DNA of 64,000 nucleotides from Sinohyriopsis cumingii (taxonomy: Eukaryota; Mollusca; Bivalvia; Unionida; Unionidae). Below the pieces are notes generated by a model that did no database searches, was not told where the DNA came from, and saw nothing but the letters and a program-made list of their open reading frames with translations. Where the stretch lies: positions 26,593,308 to 26,657,307 of the forward strand of contig CM068841.1 in assembly GCA_028554795.2 (NCBI GenBank), given 5' to 3'. The translations under genes and the position numbers were made by a program. Of this stretch, positions 24,891-37,907 are shown piece after piece. Position 1 is the stretch's first letter. Each line of letters opens with the position of its first letter.

Positions 24891-25225
24891 TTAACACATT
24901 AACCCCTGGAGGTTTTTGTCATTTTTGCCTGAAATTCGAGTAGGAAACACATTTTCAAATATTTTTCTGAATACATCTTAATACATCAACTTCCAGGTGA
25001 TCTTCCATTAACATAATGCCTAGTTGTGTTAGAAACATTGTTTTTCATTGGCTATTTGGCTCACGCATGAGCAAAAGGGTAAAAGTTGGATTTTAATATA
25101 TTTTGCATAATGAACCCATTATTTTTGTATCGAGACCACTCTTTATTCCATATGTCTATCTTATCCTACTTTTTGCAAAGGTTCATCTGTCTGTTTACAG
25201 TTTATACCGGTCTGCCATAGATCTT
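24891..25225 (+). mobile_element. piggyBac-like MITE family T, truncated copy
   Basis: It begins TTAACACATTAACCCCTGG and follows the copy at 44647 closely through CGAGTAGGAAACACATTTT, ATCAACTTCCAGGTGAT and TTGTATCGAGACCAC to GGTCTGCC. The right half of the 44647 copy, with the second inverted end, is missing. It ends about 100 bases before TLK exon b. Confidence 0.75.
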
Positions 25226-25328
25226 TGTATTCCCACTTATTTAAGGTCTGAGAGAAAGTTATGTCGAGTTTTAGCAACCAAATTTCATGTGTCTTGATAG
25301 TTTTTTCTATAATTTCTTGTAATTTCAG

Positions 25329-25493
25329 GCTAACATTAACAGAATTTTATGAACAAGATGAAATTCTCAAACTCCGACAAGCATCATTGAAAAAGGAAGA
25401 TGCTGATCTTCAGCTAGAGCTGGAAAAGTTGGAAAGGGAGAGAAATCTTCATATAAGAGAATTGAAACGGATACACAATGAAGACAATTCTAG
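25329..25493 (+). CDS. TLK: TLK exon b: coiled coil just before the kinase domain
   Basis: The acceptor is ATTTCAG ending at 25328 and the donor is GTAATG at 25494. The first base G completes the CA of the previous exon as Gln; 54 codons follow and AG is left over. The product begins [17 protein letters not shown] and ends [14 protein letters not shown], a signature of TLK1/TLK2. Residues 44-97 of the partial protein are a heptad-like run rich in Leu, Glu and Lys. An open frame from 25261 runs into this exon, but its first 68 bases are intron and not TLK-like. Confidence 0.96.
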
Positions 25494-27517
25494 GTAATGC
25501 ATAATGTGAAGGGAGATTCTAGGATAAAGATTGAAAAGAATCATGTTATACAAATTTGTCACATGAATAATGTCTGAATAACCAGTAACAGAAATCAATC
25601 AGTATGTGACAACACCCATCAAAAGTACTTATTTTACTTGACAAATTCAAGGTAGTGGGACAGAAAAAATTGAGGGATATTAAATAGTTGAAATAGTTCC
25701 CTAGGGAGGAATGTTAGATAAGTTTGGAAGATTTAATTTTACATTAAAAAAATGGAAACAAAGACAAGTAAAAGAAAATAGCAGACATGATTTTTCTGTT
25801 TTAAAGCGGAATTCCACTTTTCTCTTGACTTGAATCTGATTTTTCTTGATATAGTCCAGTTGTTGTTTTTTTATCATCTCTGATCTGGTTTTTTAAAGAC
25901 AGTCTGTTCTGTCCCATGCCACAATGACCCTTATAACATATTTGTTCCATATATTAGTGCCCACGACTCTTGTAAAAGAGTTCTGACTGGTCAAAAGCTT
26001 AAATTCATCCAGTGAATCTTCGTGTAATGGAACCTGATGACAATGGAAAGAAGCATGCTTGCAAAATATGGCATCTCAAGTTGTTGAGAGAGACCATGAT
26101 ACGAGAAGTTTAGATAAAGGTTTAAAAAATGTATGGAAATGAGTATGGCTGGAGCGAAAAGTTGAAGGAAATTTAGTTGGTCAGATTGAAAGAAAACTGC
26201 ATGCTAGATGACTGGCATTTTGTGACCTCTTAATGGTAATCACAGTTGGAAGCATTTGGAACAGCATCTACAAAGAAGCTGCATACGGAAAAATTGAAGC
26301 TAAGAAGGCATCTGGAAAAAGTGCAGTTAATTACTATAAGAAGAAAGATTTCTTGCAAGAGAGAACAGATGTAAGATGTAGCTCTCTGTCCGAATATGCG
26401 CACTGCATGTCGCCAATACATGCACCAGCTTGAAAGGATAAAGGCTGTCATTGAGAAGGAAAAGAAACAATTGCACATTGAGCCCAAAAAGATAGTCAAA
26501 AAGGAAGTCTAAAGAAATCTTTGCCAGAGCTGCAAAAAGAGCTCAACTGGCATATCAACAGGTTGTGTTATTGGAGAAAAGGACAAGTGATTGTATGGGA
26601 TTATTTGTATATAGTTGATGTTCTTGCATGTTTATTTTAAAGATTTGTTATGAAAAGAAAAGAAAAATATTTCCTACAAAAATTGAGAAATTAATGTGAC
26701 TGAATTATGATGTGAACACTGACATGCACATGAAATAACTTAAGCACCAATAGTATTTGAGAACAGATTCATGTGACAATAAATAGTGAAATTATTCAAG
26801 TTGAAAATTTTTGGTAAGTTGTTAGTTTTTCAAATGATTATTTTGTTATATATTATGATCTTAAGTTGCATCAGGAGCAGTTTTTTTATGATTGTAAAAT
26901 GCATGTTTGGTGGGGGGCCTTTGATCCTGTCCCTCGAGACCCCAGTGGGGAAGGACAACAAAAAAAATCTTTAAAATTTTCGGCTTTGTTTTTTTTTTGA
27001 ATACCAAAATCATGTCTGAAATAGTTTCAAATATTTGCAACATAAACTCTGTGAAGATGGGTAAAGGGAGTGAATTCCTTGTATTTGTTGTGGGGTTTTT
27101 TAGGGAAGAAGGCTTGTCTGTAAGTGTTGTTGTTGCATCTATGACAAACAAATCCAGCTTTGTGATGGTATCTAGTATTTTCAGGCCAGTTTGTCAGGTG
27201 TTATCTTCTCAAGGGGAGATGAAAAAACATTGCAAGATAGAAGTTACAGATGAATGGTTTATTTTACACCAAATGTGGACAGGGGAAGGCAGTTTCTAAA
27301 ACAAAATGTATTCCATGGTACTCTGATTACTAGATTAGTTAAAATGAAAATCAATATAAAATTCTAACTGGGTCTGTGGGTGACTACACATTGAAAATGC
27401 CTTCCTGGGATCCCGAGTATGTTTTGCTAGACTTCAGTACAAATGCTTTTCTGAGCAGCTAAATTGTTGACATCATACTATAGTATACTCAGTGTTATTT
27501 TCTTTCTTTCTTTACAG
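25494..27517. other. TLK intron 2
   Basis: Two kilobases between exons b and c. It holds the coding-like relic at 26010-26580 and is otherwise AT-rich. A GC-rich patch with a G run lies near 26909-26955. Confidence 0.6.
26010..26580 (+). pseudogene. Coding-like, frame-broken relic of unknown origin
   Basis: The + strand shows pieces of highly charged protein sequence in changing frames: PDDNGKKHACKIWHLK near 26030, KKLHTEKLKLRRHLEKVQ near 26275, MRTACRQYMHQLERIKAVIE near 26395-26455, and EIFARAAKRAQLAYQQVV near 26515. Lys/Glu/Leu-rich composition like this is unusual for the AT-rich introns around it and looks like a once-translated helical protein. I do not recognise the family. It could be a processed pseudogene or part of a transposon ORF. 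The lack of splice sites in a consistent phase argues against TLK exons. Confidence 0.35.
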
Positions 27518-27599
27518 GTTTAAAGATCATCCAATTTTAAATGAACGTTACCTCTTGTTAAATCTACTGGGAAAAGGTGGATTCAGTGAAGTTCATAAG
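27518..27599 (+). CDS. TLK: TLK exon c: start of the kinase domain, glycine-rich loop
   Basis: The acceptor is TTTACAG ending at 27517 and the donor is GTACTT at 27600. The first G completes AG to give Arg; 27 codons follow and the exon ends in phase 0. It encodes [27 protein letters not shown]. The GKGGFSEV segment (residues 116-123) is the ATP-binding glycine-rich loop; vertebrate TLKs have GRGGFSEV. The exon is short because TLK splits its N lobe over several small exons here. Confidence 0.96.
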
Positions 27600-28566
27600 G
27601 TACTTTTTGTCCTAAGATGATCTTGTGAATTTTAAGATTGAACTTAGACTGCCCTAGCTTTCTAGGTAGTCCAAGTTTTATAGACAATATTATGTGATGG
27701 GTTGACTTGCAAGAGAATTGGTATATCGTTATGGAATGTTGATGAGGTACAGCTAAAATAAGATTTAATAGGTTTGAATATGTATAAGAACAGAATTAAC
27801 TTGGCATCTTTATATGAAGTTGACACAGTTAACACATGCAGTTTATTGGGCATTCAATAGTGGTGCAGAGGCCCAGATTATTGAGTGAACTAAGGCAGTT
27901 GCCTTTTCAGATTACTCATACATCTCACCTGCACATGAGTTGAGTTTCACTTAGACCAAATTAGGTATGTGCTAATTTCTTGTGGGTTCTTCCTACACTA
28001 AATACAGTGGCTACAAGGTATAGTCACATGTTGGAAAATGGCACTAAATCCCACAAAACTAAACCAAACCAAATTAGTCAAGATGCCTTCTTATTTCTCA
28101 TTGTCCATTTTCTTGTACTTGAGGGATGATACTTAATTTATATTGGTACAATTGGATTATGGGATAATGTTATAAATTAATAATAAATCTCAGCTGTGTG
28201 TGTGACTGGCTGATAGTAAACTGGGATATTTCACTCGAACACTTGTATTAAAATTTTGTTGCAGTAGTGGTGATTTAGTGGTTAGCATGTCAGACTTGCT
28301 ACCAGAATGGTACAGCTTTGAATCCTGTTCAAACCAGTCAATATTGAGTGCCATGGTGTGTCCAGGACAAGGCAGTTTATTCTGATGACCACAGCCTTTT
28401 GTTTGTTGACGTGCTATTAAATACAAAGTAACGAACACAACTCAGTTTGTTCTTTGAAAAAGAATACTCGTATTATATCTTTCATATTATGCTTATTCCA
28501 TGTTGCTGAGTAATTCAAGCAAATCATTTATGTGTTAAGGTAATGCAAAACAAAATCTCGTTACAG
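27600..28566. other. TLK intron 3 with an old SINE-like fragment
   Basis: Contains a degenerate family A-like 3' part at about 27960-28070 (TTCTTGTGGGTTCTTCCT, then TATAGTC and AAATGGCACTAAATCCCAC, and an AAACCAAACC tail). Nothing else is recognised. Confidence 0.5.
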
Positions 28567-28658
28567 GGCTTTGACTTGAAAGAACAGAAATATGTTGCCT
28601 GTAAAATCCACCAGCTTAACAGGGAATGGAAAGATGATAAAAAAGCCAATTACATAAA
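28567..28658 (+). CDS. TLK: TLK exon d: beta-3 strand with the ATP-binding lysine
   Basis: The acceptor is GTTACAG ending at 28566 and the donor is GTAAGA at 28659. It begins in phase 0, has 30 codons, and ends with AA. The product contains [18 protein letters not shown] and then [12 protein letters not shown]. The Lys of VACKIH (residue 138, codon 28603-28605) is the conserved phosphate-anchoring lysine. KIHQLN and the following W-x-D-x-KK segment are TLK-specific. The residue before the lysine is Cys where vertebrate TLKs have Val or Ala. Confidence 0.96.
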
Positions 28659-30669
28659 GTAAGATTTATTTATTAATTCATGATGAATGATGCAGGTTTT
28701 CCTTAATACATTGAGCTCCACTGGTTGTAGTCCAGAAGAGCATAGGGAAACTACAATTTTGCATCGTCTGTCTGTCCGTTAGCACGTTTGTTAGTTCTAT
28801 CCATTGTAAATGACTTGGAGGATTGCCACAAAACTTTATACACATATTCATCCCATGATCTTGTTGGTTCTAAATGACATTGGTGCTGATTGAACATCCA
28901 AGATGCCCATCAAAGCAGCCATCTTGAAAATCCCATCACTATTACAGATCTGCCAACACTTACAATTTAGCCGTAAATCTTATGAAAATGACCCTTAAAA
29001 TAAGGACAAGGGCTGTTCCATTAAAACATGCATGTGACCGGGGAAAGGCAGTTTTGAAATTGGGCAGCCACCTTAAGATTATGTAAGGCCTTTTTCAGGA
29101 CCCACTGACAGAATTTTTTGAATAAAATCACCCACCAATATAATTTATTGTTGATATATATATATATATTATATACACACACACAAAGCACATTCACATG
29201 CAAACAGTAAAGATATTTTTTTATAAATGATAAAATGAAAACGGGGATTGTTTTATAACATTAAAACGGAGAAAAGGTTACCAGATTATATTAAATTTTA
29301 TTGTTTATTTTTTACAAGTTTTTGTACATGTCTGTGTCATGGACTTTCTACATCATGCAGTAAACAATTTATACTGGTATGATTACCTAGAGATATTTTT
29401 AACAAATTTGTAATTGTAAATGAAAAAGGTATTGATTAGGCCTTTGGTATTTAAAATGCCATTGCTTACCTGGCTTTGAGGTGTAAGGTGATACAAATAT
29501 GTTCCAACCTTTAACAGGATAAAGACCATAAATTGTGCAAACTTCACTTAAGAAATTCAAGTTTGTCAAGAGTATGCATGACCACTTAATATTTGAGACC
29601 CAGTAAAGTTAACGAACAAACTATGAACTCAGTACTTTGTTCATGACAACTCCATCTGAAATGAAGCTTACACAGGTAGTGTTGACCCTAACCATTATGT
29701 CTAAATCCACATTTGTCATCTTATGGGTAACAAATACAGGGACATGTACCTAGATCGTAGCAACAGGCTCATGGCAGCAAATATGACTTCAAAAACTGAA
29801 TACTTTGGATAATTGATATGCTGGTACTTCTGTTACATATTTGATATTTATGTATTAAGTTTCTTATATCTTAATGCCTTGGGTTCACAGAGGTAGATAT
29901 CTATAAAATAAAATAAAACTGATAAGCGCTGTTAAAAATTTGAACTATATGAGATAATCCCTAAATCACATATACTTAAATCCTGAACTTAAGCAGTCAG
30001 TGCTCTGTAATGGTTACTAGTGTTGTAACTATATTTCATATTGTGATACAAAAATGTGACAACACATTTCAGCAGAAGTGAACCTGATGTTGAAATATAT
30101 GGCAAATGATGCGCTCTTCATTGTAATTTATCTACATTTGACATAAGATGTCAATTTAAATGCTGAATGGCTTTTAAAACTACCTGCTGTTGAAGGAAAC
30201 TCTTACCTGCTGATGAAGGAAACTCTGTCACCATCTTTGTATTATGAACATAAATCCCCTCACCCATTGGATTGGTAGTGCAATCAGAGTAATGCCATAC
30301 AGACTTCTGCAGAGATAGATACATTTCAATTTTTTAACAGGAAATCCTTCAAAAGAAAGTTCATGATATTTTGTACAATTTAGTAACATCACCTATTCTG
30401 TTTCTGAGAGTAACATTTTGTACTTTGTAAAGTAAAATAATCTGCTTAATCATTTAGTTTAAAAAAATAACTTCACACAGCCATTCCAATCTTAACATTA
30501 ATTAAAAAAATGGCTAAAACTAATTTGTCTCATCATTGTTGCTTGCCTAATAAGACTTTTTACATACATGCCAACCATTACGCTTTTGGCATAATCATTA
30601 CACGTTTTTCACTAAATTATGCCTTGTGCGTAACTATTCGGATTACGTGTTTTTGGTATATCCCCTTCC
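28659..30669. other. TLK intron 4, left part
   Basis: Mostly featureless. It has one unit of tandem family P at 28790-28935, a family E end at 28943-29000 (CAGATCTGCCAACACTTAC), a TA/CA run at 29153-29186 and a small duplication at 30184-30226 (TGAAGGAAACTCT twice). Confidence 0.5.
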
Positions 30670-32875
30670 CAGGGTTCCCATGCTACCGGGAAATCGGGAA
30701 AAAAGTTGGGAGAAATGATAATTTTTGTCCTGACCATGAAAAGTCCTTGAATTTTGCAAATATTGATGAAAGTTGGGAAAAACCCGGGAATTTTCCTCCA
30801 ATGTGTCGTCCGAAACAATTATGTAATTGAGTCGTAACTGAACTGATCATGAGTTTAATTTATCGATTTCTAACCAGAATATTAGGTGGTTGCAGTATGG
30901 ATCATTTGGGTGCTTGCGATAAATATATTTGTTCAGACAATTCAAATGCTCAGTGGATTAGATTCATCTAGTAGACTTTTTGTTTCACAGACAGCTCGAT
31001 AGCCGTATTTTTTTAATGGAAGGTATGAAAACCAGTTTAGCATCACAAGCGGCCAACATGGTGGTGTTAAAGCATAGCCCCTTAGCAGATGGGCAAGCAA
31101 ACTTAAACGTTGTAAATTGAGTTTACCTTCATGAAATCGATATGAAAATTTTTTTCTCAGAAATTGCGAGAGTATTAAAATCGTTACGTCTTTAATCTGC
31201 TGAAAGACGATGAAACTAATGCGTTGATGAAATTTGAGTTGGTACTAGCAATTTTGATTGCATGTCACACGAGCACACGGAATCTCGCAACTATCAATTT
31301 CAAATATTGTAGAAAAAAATATTAAATGAAAGCCGTATACTGGTTGTATTAAAAATACAAAAAAATGAAAGAGCAGAAAATTCTCTATATTTATTCCGAG
31401 ACCAACTTCAGAGTTTTGTTATATCATGTGGTTACCATGTCGACATGTGCTCTCTCATGTAGGTAGCATATAAAGCAGGTAACCAGACTACTCTGCTTGA
31501 CGAATCAGACTGGCCAAGTTTCTTCTTGTTATTCTTGAAATAAATATGTTGAGAATTATATGTTCTTTCTGGTTTTTACAAAAGGTATCATTTAATATAA
31601 TTGAAATTTTGTACAACATTAAAAGGGAGTTTGTTGATGATATCACATGTCTATTGGACTTCCGATGTCATTGTCTGAGATTTGTGAAGTAATGTGACTA
31701 TTAACGCAAATGGTGAGTACCTGGTCAGGTTTCATCTATGCTGAGTTTTGTCTAGTCTGTCAGTGGGTTAAAGACATAACGATTAAAATACATGCCATTT
31801 TTGAGAAGTAAATAATTTTCCTATTGATTTCGTGCAAGTATAGGTCGATATAACCTAGTTTAAATTTGCTAGGCCCGCTGCTAAGCTCTCTTACGGTTGC
31901 GGCAGATTCCAAATTTGTTATGTAGTTGCTCTGAACCCACCAACAACATATTCAGCGGAAACCCAGATTAGAAAACTTTTGTATCCCTGAGTGGAACTTT
32001 GGTGTGAAACTATTACACAGTAACATGTAGCTTGAAACATTGGTTTCAGATCTTAAATGGAACACAGGAGAAATGGGAAATGGTCGTCCCTTTTATTATA
32101 TATTAAGAAACGATAATAGCTCATGTATAAATACAGGTTTGGGGACTGGTTTATTGAACTACAAGAAGACAAGTTGATTTTACAGAAAATTCAGTCCTTG
32201 TTTATACAACACTATATAATTTTGAAGGTCTTTTGTCAAAATTTAAATCAAACTCTTTTGTAAATCATGTCTTTAAATGATGTAATTTTTAACCAAATTG
32301 TTTTAAGGAGTTTAGGTTGATTGAAAAGTCTTGTTTGAAATTGTATTGGCACATATAATTTCAGGGTTAAACTTTTTTCGTAACAAGATAAGATTCTAAA
32401 ACTTTGCATTTATTGGGTTGTTTTCATACTGTGATAAGAAATGTTTACTTTGTGTAACATGCACATATATTGCTCTAGAATTCTTTGGAATGAAAGGTTT
32501 GAAAGGAAACAAAATAATTTATGCTCATTATGTTGTTTCCATTTAGCAACATATGCAGATCAGCAAATAAAGTTAGAATTTGTATTCTGTACATTGAAAT
32601 GGCTTTAAATGCCAATTTATGGGAATATAGTCAAATTTGTTTTGTGTGACTCATTTTGTGGTTTTGTACATGATCATCTTCTCTGACATATATATTTTGG
32701 AGAGTCTTGAAAGAGAAACATCTTTAGATCTAGAAAATGCACGTTTTACAATCTAAAATGCTCTTTAATTCCATTCAGTAATTTTCGTAGGTGAACCTTG
32801 AAAAAATTAATTTCATCCTGGAAAATTACTGGAAATGACCTGGAAATTTATTTTTAGAAAAGCGTGGGAACTGTG
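30670..32875 (+). mobile_element. hAT-like non-autonomous DNA element H, copy 1
   Basis: The left end is CAGGGTTCCCATGCTACCGG and the right end AGCGTGGGAACTGTG. Reading the right end in reverse gives GTTCCCACGCT, an imperfect inverted repeat of the left end. CAGGGTTCCC-type termini are usual for hAT transposons (family knowledge). The body aligns with 56020-59127 over most of its length, for example GGGAGAAATGATAAT, CTAACCAGAATATT, and AAATTCAGTCCTTGTTTATA near the right side. No transposase frame is visible. Flanking 8-bp duplications are not evident for this copy. Confidence 0.72.
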
Positions 32876-33303
32876 CTTACTGAGATGGTCTCATCAGGGT
32901 TATCAGGTCTGTTAATTGCTCCTGAATGAGACATGCTAACAGTGCATGCAAGCATACAAATCATGCAAAAAGATTACAAATTTGCATACATGGAAAGCAC
33001 TGATGCAAGAGAACTTGTGCAAATGAGTTAAAAAGGTATTCATATGAAAATGTGATCTGAACAGCATAGCTACCAAGTGTCCCGTTTTCCCTTTAGTTCT
33101 GTATTTTGGACTTGAATATGGGTGTATCTTTTTCTTGCTAAAAATTTGTGGGTTTTTAAAAAAAAACATAATTAAAATTTCTTTGCAATTTTCTGTTGAG
33201 AACGGGCACTCAGTTCAATTCTGATAGAAATGTATTGCATGTATACATGAATAGAGTTATAAAATATGATTGGTTCATTCAAACTCGAGGCTACCATATC
33301 CAG

Positions 33304-33533
33304 CCCTTTACCTCATGCAAGCATCTTTGGACACCTGTACACCATTCGCATGGAAGCGCCTTTTGATGTTGGCTGTAAACATAAGCCATTTTAAGCTGGT
33401 TTTCGTAGCGCCACCTTCGGGGAAACCCCCCTATTAGATACTACATTCATTTCTGCGAATGACAATTACGGCAGATCACGTGGTCACTGTTTATGCACTG
33501 GTCGATATCTGCTATTTAAAGTAACTGGGTTTC
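33304..33533 (+). mobile_element. piggyBac-like MITE family G, solo end fragment
   Basis: It starts CCCTTTACCTCATGCAAGC and matches, in reverse orientation, the right end of the element at 59226-59979 over about 230 bases (shared words ACTACATTCATTTCTGC, GTTTATGCACTGGTCGATAT and TATTTAAAGTAACTGGG). The preceding TTAA is not preserved and the other end is missing. Confidence 0.75.
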
Positions 33534-33819
33534 CATACCCAGAAGCATGCCCTTTTGTTCGGATTGGAGAGACTATGAGCATGTGCCTTTCCTTTGTCAG
33601 TTCTGATTCCAAATAAAATTCATAAAATGAGGAGCATAGATTGCCAAATATTTGATTTCCCCATTATGTTCAGTCTTCTAAGTTCAGGGACAGATGTGCC
33701 CAGAAACGTTGTAATGACTCTTGAGCTAAACAAGCAGCTGAGGTCACCACCATTCTATCGATATTGGAGAAATTCTCCTTATGTCTAACTCTTGTCAGGG
33801 ATGCCCACTGTGAGTCTCA

Positions 33820-34270
33820 GTCATAGAGAGCATTGCAACAGCTAGAAGGCTCTACACTTTGAAGACGTATGAGGGGAAATGGAGAAATTTTCATGACTGT
33901 TGTCATAGTATCAACATCACACCACTCTCAGTCTCCATTCACCAACTGGCTAACTTTTTTTCTCCTCCTCTTCATAGACGAATAGTTGGCCTGTCACAGT
34001 CAAGGGATACTGCTCCATGATATCAGTCATGTTCAGACATCACAGAAGAGGTGATAGTGGCCCTAACCAGGACATTTCCAGTTTACTGTCCAGTTTTGAC
34101 ATATTCAGAGTACTGAGACTCGCCAGTTCTTAAAACGGAACCTCTCATGGGTCTTGATTAGGCTCAGCTTGTCTAAGCTCAAGCCCCTGTCTATCACTGG
34201 TTGAAACTGCTTTCATATAAAACTTGCTTCCTGACAGGGCTAGCATCAGCATATAGCATGAGTTGCATGT
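33820..34270 (+). pseudogene. Relic of a DIRS-type tyrosine recombinase
   Basis: The + strand reads ARRLYTLKTYEGKWRNFHDC, then INITPLSVSIHQLANFFLLLF. After stops and shifts come SWVLIRLSLSKLKPLS and, across a further frame change, KTAFHIKLAS. This order matches the N-terminal helical domain of DIRS/Ngaro-type recombinases: the S-x-x-T-x-x-x-Y-x-x-K/R-W-x-x-F opening, then PLSxSxxxLANFL, then LxxLxLxPLxxLxLKxxFLLALAS. The catalytic Arg and Tyr region is not seen. It is one of three DIRS-like relics in the window, all on the + strand. Confidence 0.6.
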
Positions 34271-36954
34271 GCTTTCATGGATCTGAACTACATGCAGTTT
34301 TGTTTCAGTAGCTTATTTACAATCTTGTTTCATTTCTTTGAACCTATTGCAATTTTTGGTCAGTCAATAAATAATTATTAGCTTTCTCTCCACAATTGAC
34401 CTGTACAGATAAGCAAAGCTGCAAGACCCACACATTCTATCAGAGGCACACACACAATATCCAGTGACCATAAAGACCATTCCTACCGCTTAAAGCAGGA
34501 AAGCAAGAAGTAAAACCACAAATATTGGCTGCATGGCTAAAGGAAGTTATTAAATTAGTGTCCTATGAAATTGTCGCAAATCAGGTATAACTCTGAAGAT
34601 CTCAGCTTATAAAACATGAGTGATTTACACAGGCTTTACTAGAGATTCAAAATTTTGGGAAATTTCTACCGTGTACCCATCAGTTCTAATGATCGGTTAC
34701 CCGGGAACCCGATCAAAAGGAAATTGTATTAAACGTGAACCTGAACTGCTTTGTTGTAGATTCATGAGTGCCAACCCCCAGGAGAGGTATAAGTGTACTT
34801 TATTACTAATATAAGTGGCAAAAAAGCATAATCTGAGCATAAAAAGAGCAGTCTATATATCAGTCTGTATATTACATGCCGTAATTACAGAAAACTATAT
34901 GGAAAACATACATATTTATTTTATTTAAAATACATTTATATTTGCTGCTTATCTGGATCTGCTGTAAAAACTTCTGTCACAAATCAATTTAATCCATGTG
35001 GATTCATAGTTAATATAAGAGCATAGACACAACAGAAATTGATACATTGTTTATGCCTAACACTCACTTTAACTAGTCTACATATCTACAGTATCTTTTG
35101 CGAATAGTTGTGAAGTCCTTAACGATTGCTGTTGTAGTATCCTTGACCTTCCATGGTTCATCCATTAATGATGGTCCAGTGCAACTTGTTTTGAAGTTTA
35201 ACAAAATCACTCTCCTAACATTTTTCAGTCATATAACACCCATCAAATCGATACAGCCCCATTTGTTATGAGATCTGGTGCTCTTTATTTTCAATTTAGA
35301 ATTGTGGCAAGTGGTTTCACTTTCAAGAATCCTGTCTATTTTCATGGAGCTGTTTCATGTAAAATTAATGCAGAAATTACAATATTTACATGTATGGTCA
35401 ATTTTTATTAGATTTTTTCAGTGTTACTAACGAACAGAGATTTCCCTTATATTTATATATTTCAATGAAAATTTTTGTTCTCTATAGTTGTCCATTTCGT
35501 TCATTTTTTTCCTAACATGGTATAAGAAGTTCATGTTATGGTAATCAAGTTTTTATGTTGCCTTTGCAGTGACAAAAATATCTGTCTTGGGTGTTCCACT
35601 AATGAAAAAGAGGCAGTAAACAAACATGTGAATAGCAGCCCTTACTTGAATAGCTAATACTCGCTCCAGGGCCATAAACTTGAGGCAAAAATGGCATTAG
35701 TTAAACCGGACCTTTATATTGTGCTTTCATTTATTTGAATTGTACTACGAATTTAAATTATATTTTGTCGAATATTTCTTAATCAGTACTTGCTGTCACA
35801 GTCAACAGAAGGTATTGACCTAGTTAATGTCATCAGGATCTCAAAGTGAACATGTTTAAGTCGTAAGAAAAATTGCACATGAATCATGGACAAGCATGAC
35901 GTTAGGACGGTCTAAGTTTAAATATCAGCGTTGATTCTTAAATAGGCCGAGCAAGAAAGGAGAGAAGTGTCCTCTCTTGTACACACATAACAAGTAAATT
36001 CTAAGCAACCATATGAGCTCCTGTGATAATTAATAAACGCACACATGACATGCCTTGAACTGTAATAGTTTTTCTGTGTCTCAATCTGAACTTGGAATAT
36101 TTTTTTTTCTTCAAATGTGTACACAGTTGTTCATTTTATTACCTGCGTTATTATCAGTGGGCAGGTAACCAGGTACCTGTTGGCATCTTTAAGCTTTACC
36201 TTCCAATATGTCTCAGTATAGGACTTTGTGGAGTCATTTGTCTGGCATGCCAAGTCCACGTTCTTAAGCTTCTATTTGCATAACATTGCCTCAAGAAGGA
36301 GAGAGCTGAATCTCCTCAAGCCACTGGTAACTACTTAGACAGTTTTCAGGTCACATTTATGAAAGCACAACTGCAGATCCAGTAATGAATTTGCTTCCTT
36401 TGTAGGATATGCCTGGGAAACTTTTGAATGTAAGACGATAATCAGATGTGGTATTGCTCAGGTGTCTCTTTTGCAAGTGTCCCAACACATTATCTTCCGT
36501 TCTCACTTTAGGGGAAGATATTGTTCCTTCTTGGTGACACAGATAGAGTTAGGATGCTCAGCTCCTCTTGCATATTCTCCTAGATTAATGTGATTGGGTG
36601 ATTTATTTATTTTTTTGGTAGAGAAAGCAGTAGTTTTTTTGTAAATTAGTTTTCTCTGATAATACTCAACTGATCACATTGCTAAAATGTCCTCCCAATC
36701 TTCCCAGCAATATGAACATCCTATTACAAGCTTTCCTCTGTAAAACTGGTTACATCTGGGACAGCTGAATGACCAATATATACAGTTATAAGAATATGGG
36801 CCAATTTTAAATGGCAAGACAAGCTCATGTTTTAAAATGAATTAAAAAGCAGAATATAAAATTGAACACGAACAATTTCATCACACTGATAAAGACAAAT
36901 TATGAAACTACACAATTGCTGTAACTGTGGAGAAAAATGGATCCAGTTGTTAGT
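34271..36954. other. TLK intron 4, central part, nothing recognised
   Basis: AT-rich sequence with only short meaningless open frames. The region 36130-36600 is somewhat richer in GC and could be eroded transposon sequence, but no motif supports it. Confidence 0.45.
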
Positions 36955-36965
36955 TCTCTACTTGA

Positions 36966-37207
36966 TTGTTGTTGTTGTTGTTGTGGGGTTTAACGCCATT
37001 TTTCAGCACGATAGGCTATACATGGCGGCCAGTATTAATGGTGGAGGAAGAACCCGGAAAGAACCACCGACCCACGAGAAGCTACTGGCAAGCTTTCTCA
37101 CATGCCCACATTGGCTGAATCTTAGACTCGAACCGCCGCAGACAGAGGTGAGATGGCAGTGATCCGTAACGAAGAGCGCTTTAGACCACTCGGCCACTCG
37201 GGGCCCC
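36966..37207 (-). mobile_element. SINE family A, full-length copy on the minus strand, with target-site duplication
   Basis: It is read on the minus strand: GGGGCCCCGAGTGGCCGAG head, TGGTCTAAAGCGCTC, the core CCGCCATGTATAGCCTATCG and a CAACAACAACAACAA tail. An exact 11-bp duplication, TCTCTACTTGA, is at 36955-36965 and 37208-37218. Confidence 0.92.
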
Positions 37208-37218
37208 TCTCTACTTGA

Positions 37219-37907
37219 AACTGAAGTTAAGTGAAGACAGCTTACAAAATGATCATGTACAACTGGGCATCAAAAATATTTCCCCCATTTGATGTATATT
37301 TGAACAAATCAGTAATATCTTGTATGGGCATGGAAAAATTACATTTCTTACATAGAAAATTCATCTTTCAAAAACTGTTATTAACAGTTAATATAATTTA
37401 TATTTGAAACAGATACAAACATTCCAACACAAGGGGAATGTAAACAACATAAAGAAGATTTATGTATTTTCTCCATGCATAATGATACATGCACATGCAC
37501 TTGATAAATAATGTGAAATGGTATTTAGGTTTGTTCCAGTCATCATTGGGCAAGGCACTTTTCTCCAGGTGACTCGGCATTAATAAACCTATTAGTGTTG
37601 CTGTCATAAAACAAAAAGAAAACAAAATACCTAAACGAAAATTGTGCTGCCTCCACAGTGGCCAGTGTAAAAATCCTGTCACTGACGAATATTAGAAATG
37701 GTGTAAAGACTCCAGAGTTAAAATAAGAAAGCAGTCTTTTCTTTGGTTCCTTGATAATATTAATGGTCAGTAAAGCATCAATCACTTCAAAGGTGTTGTT
37801 CTTGTACTTATTATATCATCATTGTGCAAACAGTACAATAAATAAATGACCATACTCTTGAGTGAATGTTACAGGAAGAATCCTTAAAATGTTATTTTCT
37901 TTTTCAG
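37219..37907. other. TLK intron 4, last 0.7 kb
   Basis: AT-rich with no recognised feature apart from a pyrimidine-rich stretch just before exon e (TTATTTTCTTTTTCAG). Confidence 0.5.
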
